Positions 56,352 through 64,000 of a DNA stretch of 64,000 nt are shown one piece after another (within the stretch, counting starts at the first letter, position 1; the number at the start of each line of letters is the position of its first letter). The position numbers were made by a program, and so were the translations under genes. The notes beneath the pieces are model-generated. The model did no database searches and had not been told where the DNA came from. It was given only the letters and a program-made list of their open reading frames with translations. Source of the DNA: Acanthochlamys bracteata (taxonomy: Eukaryota > Streptophyta > Magnoliopsida > Pandanales > Velloziaceae); assembly GCA_019914995.1 (NCBI GenBank), contig CM034133.1, positions 9,442,495 to 9,506,494 on the forward strand, written 5' to 3'.

Positions 56352-59066
56352 TCAAGTGCGTCTGGCTGGGACGTACTGGACATTGTGTTCTTGACAGAGG
56401 CTCTGCAGTGCACCGAAAGATTGATTTATAAGAATAAATGTATCAACAAGAGTGTTGTTAGGATTGAAATTCAAAGTTGAGGATTTCAATACCTGGTATT
56501 CTTCCGGAAGGTCCTCTGAGACTGCAAGCGTGTAACATCCAGGAATAAACTTGCCTGCAGAGACAAAAAACCTCTACCATCAACTTATTTGTTATGCATA
56601 TTAGACAGAATTTACCAATATGCATGACCCTTCTTTTAAAGTAAAATCCAACTCCGATCTATCTCGGCTCATCAACCTTTTGCTGCAAGTCATTGCCAGA
56701 ATTTCTTATGTAAACTAATGAATGATTTACGTGCAATATTTTCATATTAGCTACCTACATAAATCTCCAAGATCCAGCGTTATGGTTCCCATCCATTTGA
56801 AATCACTAGCTACATATTTAGTTACATGATTCAACTATAACCGGGATGCTTGATCTACAATTGTTTCCCTCAAATGGTGTCAATACTACTCCATTAGTAT
56901 GATTTAGAAGATTAATGCCACGTCAACAGAAATGTGTATGCGAGGCGACATCCTCACTTCTCTATTACATCTAAACAAGAATAATAACAACACTGATCCC
57001 ACTGTTAATCGTTTATCTTGTTTCAAACAAGATGGACCATAACAGGCTCTGAACCTAGCAAACTAATGACCCTTGTATCAAACAGTGTCGACCTGAAGTT
57101 CCTGCTGACAAGAAAAAGCTATCCTTACCTTTGATGCCACAGTAAATGCATATAACTCTAAACCACAATTTTATAGACATATAAAAGAGAGGCATATACA
57201 ACCATTGTGGGCAAGCTCATGTATGAGTGTGGGTGCGTGCCTGTTTGTTAGAGGCAACACTCACAGTTACAATTGGTGTCTAGAAAGAATAGTGGCTTCT
57301 AGCCCAAAGAGAACTCTTATTCGTCACAAGAACATGTTCTTATTATGTGATACAAAAGCCAAACTCAAAACAACGAAATGGGCCATCACTTCTAGAGGAG
57401 AGGCTAAACCAGTTTTTAAGGGAATATCAGTTCTCTCTCAAGAAAAACAGCTTCAGAAATTTCAGTCTGGATATGTATGAATAGATATTATCCAAGAAAG
57501 CATATTTAACTAACCCAATCAACATATTTAACTAACACAATCAACTACTAGACCTCCAAAAGTTTAGACTGACTCCAACTTACCAATTCTCAACCATCTT
57601 GCAGCCCAACTTCTGCTAGGATCCATAAGAGAGATTATCCTGTCCAAAGTCTAAGAATAAGGTGATTTCAAGATGATGATTTGAACTCTATTTCTACAAA
57701 GCAATTAAGGGTTTGTGAAGAACAGGTGAATGCCACAAGTGATTAAAGGCATTAAGTAAACTCATAATCAAAAGCAAGGCTGATTAAATCTTCTACAAAG
57801 CCCGCATTCACAAATGGAGGGTTCCTGACATGTCACTATAACGTGTACCAGTTAGATGCAAGCATTAATTTTTCTCATGTGCTAGCAAATTTGCACTTGT
57901 TCTTCCATATAAGCAAAAAAGTGGCAATTGCAGGTAGCAGCATATATGCAGTGGTGTAATCCAGAAGATACAAAAGAATGGTGGATGCAGTGTGTTTTCT
58001 AACATGAAAGTAAAGAAATGCAAACATCTCTAGCAGGTCTTGTATAGACCCCAATATTTGGTGCATTAGGAAAAGTCACACATCCAACAGGAATACAATG
58101 TCATTCAAAGATCATCGCAGCAGGTAGGATCAAACTAGGAAAATTTGCTACTCACAAAACAATGCTTATATTCAAAACGAAGAAACTTGTCTCAGTACAC
58201 ACTAGGACAAACCACTATTGCCAGTAAGTCTACGACTGGTATCACAAAAGAATAAACTACTGCAGCACACTTAAAAATTATTCGAGTACAATACTATCCT
58301 TCAATCACCTCTGGAATATTAACAATCCAGCTAGTATACAGCATTTCCTTGTTGTTAGATGCATGCTGAATAGGACTTCATAAATCATAACTACTCTCAA
58401 ATTCAACTCCCTAAACAAAGACCTGACCTAGGTTGCATATATACTATTGACTTCAACTAATACTTTCAATCTACCAATGCTTACAACCAGCTCAAATACT
58501 TTGCAGCTCAACATAACTAGGGAGAAAAGGAGAACCTCTATGAAACCAACGATAACCTAACGATATTATCAACAATGAACACTGCCGCTATAAACATGTT
58601 AATACAAAACAATCATAAACTAAACACATTGTCATAGAACACAGCAACGACAAATACAAAACAAAACAAACCCAGGGGAATTTCTTAGCCCGGTGAAGTT
58701 GGTAATTGCAAACCGTCAATCTAAAAAGCAAATTCTCATGAATATCACAACAAAACTTTCATGAGCAATTTCTCGAGAAAAGAAAATTTTTCGACTTTTG
58801 TTTTTGTAATACCCGGTGAAGTTTGGAGTGGTGCAGTTGACAACATATTCGTGATCCTTATCCATCTCCAAAAAAGGGCAATTTTCACAACCCGATTCTC
58901 TGAACTGATCGTAGGTCTTCACAAGCCGGCACCGAAGACAAGCACGAAGCTCATGCCCGAAGCTCGTCGGTACCTGCGCGAAACTCGGCTGCTCATCATC
59001 CATATCGTCCCCCCCTCTTCCTCCGCTGCTGCCGTAGCCTCCACCTCCTCTACCGTGCTTCGACAT
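56352..59066 (-). CDS. SPT4: Transcription elongation factor SPT4
   Basis: Four exons: 58813-59066, 57584-57639, 56493-56554, 56352-56402; 140 residues. A Gly-rich leader (about 1-35, including RGGGGYGSSGGRGGDDMDDE) precedes the conserved protein: FGHELRACLRCRLVKTYDQF, a C4 zinc finger (Cys43, 46, 60, 63), CENCPFLEMDKDHEYVVNCT, ISLMDPSRSWAARWLRIGKF, IPGCYTLAVSEDLPEEYQ and the end HNVQYVPARRT. SPT4 pairs with SPT5 as the DSIF elongation factor on RNA polymerase II. Phases 2, 1 and 0 restore every junction codon (GG/G, G/GC). Arabidopsis SPT4 is about 116 residues, so the extra length here is the N-terminal Gly-rich stretch. Introns 1 and 2 are each over 1 kb. Confidence 0.94.
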
Positions 59067-60620
59067 CTCCGCCGCCGGCGCTCTCGGCAATCACTCTCTC
59101 TCTCTCTCTCGCTCGCTCGAGAAGTCGAGACTCGAGAGTTCAGAAAAAATCGAGAAGTAGATGTCCAGAAACCAGACCCGAACCTGACCCGAATTTGAAT
59201 CAAGTGGAGCCAATCTGAACCAGACCCGGACCAAAGTCGACTTGAAAATTTTATGACTAATATAATTTGAAAGTTGAAAAACCGACTGACCAACACAAGC
59301 TTCTTCTTACTGAAGGAGAGAAAAAAGAAAATTTAATAAAATAAATAAAAAAGGAGCCACCTTTATTTACTTTTCCTTCTTCTTTCTTTCCTCGTTCTTC
59401 TGATAAACTGAAAAACTTCGGAAGATGATTGTTTTGCTGGATCACTGGAACTGAATTTCCAAGCAAGGTAATAATGGAAAGTTTAATTCTTCTTCGTCTT
59501 TTCTTTTTTGTCTTTTTGGATTTCAAGTACTGTTTAGCGAATTCTTGCTTTGATAAGTTTTGCGGAATTTTGTATTTTGTCTGCTTTCTTTTTTTTTGGT
59601 GAACAGAGGTTCCATTACGTGTTAGTTTCTGCAACCATGTAGATCTAATGCGTTGGTTCATGTTTTCCTCTAAGATGGAATTCTTTCTTTAAGCGTAGAG
59701 CGGTTTGTTTGTATTTCATTTGCAAGTGTTATTATTTGGTGTTTTGGGTTTGCTGGTAGCTGAAGCAGCCATCAAGTTGGTGATTGGAATCTTTAAATTA
59801 AGAGAGGTAATTAAGGAGAACGAATTTTTTTAAGAGGCATCGGGAAGTCTAACATTATTATCTCTTGCCTTCGGCAAATTTAAACTGTAATTGAAATTTT
59901 GGGGTTACAAGGGAGACCATGTTCTCTGAGATGAAGTCTTGTGATCGACAAGAATTTGTTTTGTTAAAGTTTCAGGTGACTAGGAGCTTAGTGTTACAGT
60001 GCAAGAGATAGGTTGGAAAACAAGGTAATTCACTAATTTGTAAAGCTTCAGATACTTGTGTATAAACATGACTATATCATATAGTAAGGAAGTTTGAGCT
60101 CTTAGTTTGTTTGGCTCTATCACATAGGTTATTCTAAAGCTGCATTTTTGTATGACTGTACTAGGGATTCTCTCTGTCATGGTTGCATATTAACTATTCC
60201 AATTCCAGAATGAATGTTGCGACTGCTAGATAGGTACCTGCTTTACAAGTTTAATTTTAGAATCAAATACAATATAGATCCATTTCAGAAAATCTTCAAA
60301 CATTTTAGGATATTATAGGCCTATATAAATCTAAACTACCTATATTCTTGACTGTAAAGACTTCGATGAGGTTTATCCTGTTGAAAGTTTTCTCTGATTT
60401 TTATGGATACTATCTTGGAAATCTTGATAAAAACAGTGAATGTCTCTACATGCGCTGTTGAGGTATACTGCATAATCAGTGACATGATTTTATCTCTGGT
60501 GCGTTTACTTGGAGAAACATCCAATGGTTTGAGTATGAATTATCTTCTTTGCCATCAATAAGCATCATTCAACTGGTTTTGGTGGTTTTTGTAGGCCAAC
60601 AGACCTGGATTTGAGTAAAA
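59067..60620. other. Divergent promoter of SPT4 and long, probably spliced 5' leader of the TVP38-like gene
   Basis: The SPT4 leader is a TCTCTC/CTCGCTCG run (59091-59120). From about 59330 rightward T-rich sequence with possible small leader exons (for example AGCAAGGTAATAATGG near 59460) precedes the TVP38-like ATG. No coding ORF. Confidence 0.4.
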
Positions 60621-62492
60621 ATGGCAAGCTCTTCGGTGGACTTGAAAAATAGTAGTGGGAATCCAGACCAGCAAATGAGGGAAGATAATGAATATGATAG
60701 GCTCGTTTTGTCAAATGCAGCAAGACCTACTGATGTTGATGCCTTGCATCTTGAGACAATAAAGCATAGGACGTTCTTCTGGTGGATGAAAGTTCTCTTT
60801 GGTTGCTTCCTCGTGATTGTACTTCTTTTTGTCTTTGTAAAGTGGGGAGTTCCCTTTGCTTTTGAGAAGGTACCATACCGACACATCTAGGATTATTGTT
60901 CTTTCTTCTGCTATTGATTTCTTCTGAGTCGCCTTTTAATTCTGTCAATTTGACTGCACTTAACCCTTTTGTATGCTTTTATTTTCATTCTTAGATAGAT
61001 GTACTTATCACAGTAGAGGAAATGAGATTCAGCTTTGTTAGTGTGAATGGTGGAGATTGAATGTCAAGCACTCTCCATGTCTTTAACTTGCTAAATGACT
61101 GCCGTGAATTATTGATTATGAAGTTTCTGAAATTTTTCTTACAAGTTTGAAGGTTTCTATGTTTGAAGAACTAGTTTTGGATTCTATTGACTTGGTTCTT
61201 GCCTCATTACTCAAATAAAATGGCACGGTGGACATGAGTCCCATCTACCTAAGAGTTTTCATTTTAGCAACAATACCAACAATGTTACTACTGTCAATTC
61301 TTACAGTATTGCGTAAGGTCTTAAGCTCCAACTTCTTGATTAGTGGCTGCTTTTTAGTGGATATAGCCATCTTTCAATAGATGAAATAAATCAAACATTT
61401 GTTTTTCCAAGATATAGTTTCCACAAGTGGTAATATATTTTCATGCTTTTTTATTATTGATCATACTATTTTTACTTTTATATTGCGGCAGGTTCTTGTG
61501 CCCCTGATGCAATGGGAAGCAACTGCCTTTGGCAGGCCAGTTCTTGCTTTAGTTCTTATCCTGTCTCTGGCTTTGTTTCCTGTCATTTTACTCCCTTCTG
61601 GGCCCTCCATGTGGCTTGCTGGAATGATATTTGGTTATGGACTTGGTTTTGTGATAATCATGGCAGGAACTACTGTCGGCATGGTATTGCCATTCTTAAT
61701 CGGGTCACTGTTCCGAGAGCGTATTCATGTACTAACCTTGTTCCTGGACATCTCTTACACTTTTGGCACCTGAAAATTAATCTGTTATAGTACTTCTCTG
61801 CATGTGCAGGCTTGGTTGAAAAAGTGGCCTCAACAAATGGCTATACTTAGGTTGGCTGGGGAAGGAAGCTGGTTCCAACAATTTCGAGTTGTTGCGCTCT
61901 TCAGAATATCTCCATTCCCGTACACGATATTCAACTATGCTGTAGTTGTCACAAATATTAAGTTCTCGCCTTACTTTTGGGGCTCCATTACTGGAATGGT
62001 ACCTGAAGCTTTCATCTATATCTACAGGTTAGTACAGGAGGCTGGTAGTGCTACTATGCATTGGTTGCCATTCAGAAACATGAAAACTGTTTTCTTTTCT
62101 CCAATTACCAAGTAGGACATCACCAAATTTAGAATCATCCAAAGAGAGAAACCTTAGAAGCATATTTCCTTGTAGAAAATCTCTGCTCTTTTCCTTGACT
62201 GTTTCTGTTTTTTATCATTTGCAGTGGACGGCTGATTCGGACATTGGCAGATATGAAATATGGCAACTATAAGATGACGCCAGTAGAGATTGCTTACAAT
62301 GTCGTGTCCTTTATCATTGCAGTAGTGACAATAGTAGCTTTCACTGTATATGCTAAGAGATCTTTGAATGATCTTAAGAGGTCTGAAAGCGGAGAAAAGC
62401 ATACTGCAACCCTCCCTGGTGCTTCTCTTGAGATGGAGAGTTTACCTCATGAAATATCAACTACGCATTCTATTCCAGTCCATTATGTATGA
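60621..62492 (+). CDS. TVP38/TMEM64 (DedA, SNARE-associated) family membrane protein
   Basis: Exons are 60621-60869, 61492-61728, 61810-62027 and 62225-62492, giving 323 residues. After a hydrophilic start ([18 protein letters not shown]) there are several membrane spans: [74 protein letters not shown] and [18 protein letters not shown]. The DedA/VTT signature is in [10 protein letters not shown] and [20 protein letters not shown], with [23 protein letters not shown]-domain proteins (VMP1, TMEM41B, Tvp38) act in endomembrane lipid scrambling and trafficking; the plant TVP38-like role is less defined. All junctions are in phase (the last is AG/T Ser). The C-terminus is cytosolic and Ser/Glu-rich, ending IPVHYV. 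Confidence 0.92.
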
Positions 62493-64000
62493 CAGATGAG
62501 ACCCAGGAAGGAGAGACGCCACCATAGACTTTCTAACTTCAATTTAGAAATTGCACTCTCATACAACATAGCTAAGTATAGAAAGATGGCACCATGGAAG
62601 AAATTATAATTTAGGTGCTGTCCGTCTTGTAAATTGATGTTCAACGAAAAGAAGTGGGAAAACTAGCAGATGTTGCTTGTGTAACATATTACAATTAACG
62701 AGCGAATGAAAAAGTTTTATGCACGTCTTGTTTAAAGGATTACAATCAGCAGAAGGAACAAAATCGTACACGTTGTTTCAATAAAAACTCTACGAGCTTT
62801 AGATGACAACTGCATGCTTGTACTTTCATATTCCAGCAACTTCTGTCAATCCATGTACAACGACAATCCAACCGACTCAGAAAACGGATATCTCTACAGT
62901 GATCAGAAAAGAATATGCTTGTCTACAAATTTCAAATTGCGCAACCACTCCACTACTTCCAATTTCTAAAGTGATCGCAACCAAATTTAGTATCATTCAA
63001 CATCAGCGTACAACTGGAATCGTTGACAATGATCAGCATTTAATTCATTCAACATCATACAACTGGAATCGTTGATGGACCTGATGCGAAATAAAGATAC
63101 TCTCAGAAACAGAAGCTAAGGGTGCAAAAGGACGGCTTCCTTAGTTTTCCAATATTTTAAGATTAACAATAAACCATGAAAGGAAAACACCCATAATCCA
63201 AGGTTTCCTTGAATGCCTTCCCTTTACTAGAGTTCGCAAAATTCCCAAAGCATGACCATGAATCATGCATGTACAAAGAGTTCATAGTGATAACCACTCA
63301 AATGAAAAATGTATGAGTGACAATTTACTCGACATCGCTGTTTGTGTACATCTAAGCATCTAAGCTAGAGTGAAAATTGACGTAGATTCTAGTGTACATG
63401 AGGGATGAACCTTTATGTACTCGAGGATTTCAGAAAGCTTAAACTTGAGGCTAAAAAATGTTATGAAGAAAACTGAAGCTTCAAAGAATCTACCATGGGA
63501 TTCATTGTCATCAGTTTGTTGTCAACAAGGTAGTTTTTGAAATGAATAAAACATCTAGCCAGTACACATGTTTAGAAGCAATTTATCTATAAGACATTGT
63601 TTGGTCCACTTTGCCAGGAAGCGACAATAAACATGAACTCCTTTACCGTTATCATAGCTCCCACGAATGTTCTTACTCTTGCAGAAAGCATACTGAATTT
63701 TTGCCAATCTAACAAGGGTCAAGTACTGTATCCATGCTCAATGCCAGCCAGCAAAGATCTTTGAAGCAACTAAAAGGAAGTCTAATCTGAATTAGAGTCT
63801 GGAAAATGGAAACCAAGCAAACTCTTTTACTGCTGTTAATAGTCATACATGCAACTCCATTCAAGAAGGTCAATCCATATGCGGAATCTCAAAATCTCTC
63901 AATTGTTAATTATTTCTCTATCATCTTCAAACTCGTCTCAAACTGTAATCCATCAACCTATACAAACTGCAGATTCCAAGTACTGAACCATAATTCTCAT
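62493..64000. other. 3' flank and unassigned DNA to the window edge
   Basis: The TVP38-like 3' UTR comes first. The rest has no coding frame with family similarity. At 63376-63391 there is an exact 16-base copy of the left end of the MITE at 42773-42966, with no inverted partner seen here. Confidence 0.35.

Overview
This is a nuclear chromosome segment from a flowering plant, most likely a eudicot. Genes have short GT-AG introns in AT-rich DNA, with plant-specific families (alpha-expansin, BAHD acyltransferase, CHX antiporter, PLS-class PPR, S-protein homologue, Ole e 1-like protein, isoprenylated HMA proteins), MITE-like inverted repeats and degraded retroelements. The species cannot be named from the sequence alone. 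Exon structures below were built by hand from splice consensus, reading frame and family knowledge.

Region 1 (1-14.1 kb) is a tandem, all-minus-strand cluster of about ten heavy-metal-associated (HMA) domain genes and pseudogenes. Two architectures recur. Type A has three exons: a 9-base start exon, a CxxC half-domain exon, and a long exon ending in a Pro/Gln/Ser/Ala-rich linker and a CaaX prenylation box. Type B has two exons, encodes about 75-78 residues, has a degraded CxxC, no CaaX box and a GC-AG intron. The two types alternate, as if a two-gene unit had been copied. Copies show truncation, frameshift, start loss, retroelement insertion and a coding minisatellite of about twenty 13-residue units.

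Region 2 (14.7-25 kb) carries an F-box/kelch gene (-), an alpha-expansin (+), a small two-TM unknown protein (-), a C9orf78/Tls1-family spliceosome-associated gene (-) and an Ole e 1-like secreted protein (+). Region 3 (25-31.6 kb) is AT-rich and gene-poor, with two MITE-like elements.

Region 4 (31.6-44.3 kb) has ferredoxin C2 (+), with a degenerate initiator-tRNA-Met-like sequence in intron 1 and a 3' minisatellite, then a small coiled-coil gene (-), a BAHD acyltransferase (+), an endo-beta-mannanase (-), and an S-protein homologue (-) beside a decayed copy.

Region 5 (44.7-62.5 kb) holds the 15-exon ADP-glucose pyrophosphorylase large subunit (-), divergent from a CHX cation/H+ antiporter (+), then an intronless PPR gene (-), SPT4 (-), and a TVP38/DedA-family membrane protein (+) divergent from SPT4. 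The last 1.5 kb holds no gene I can recognise. The housekeeping genes are not functionally linked; the coherent, unusual locus is the HMA cluster.
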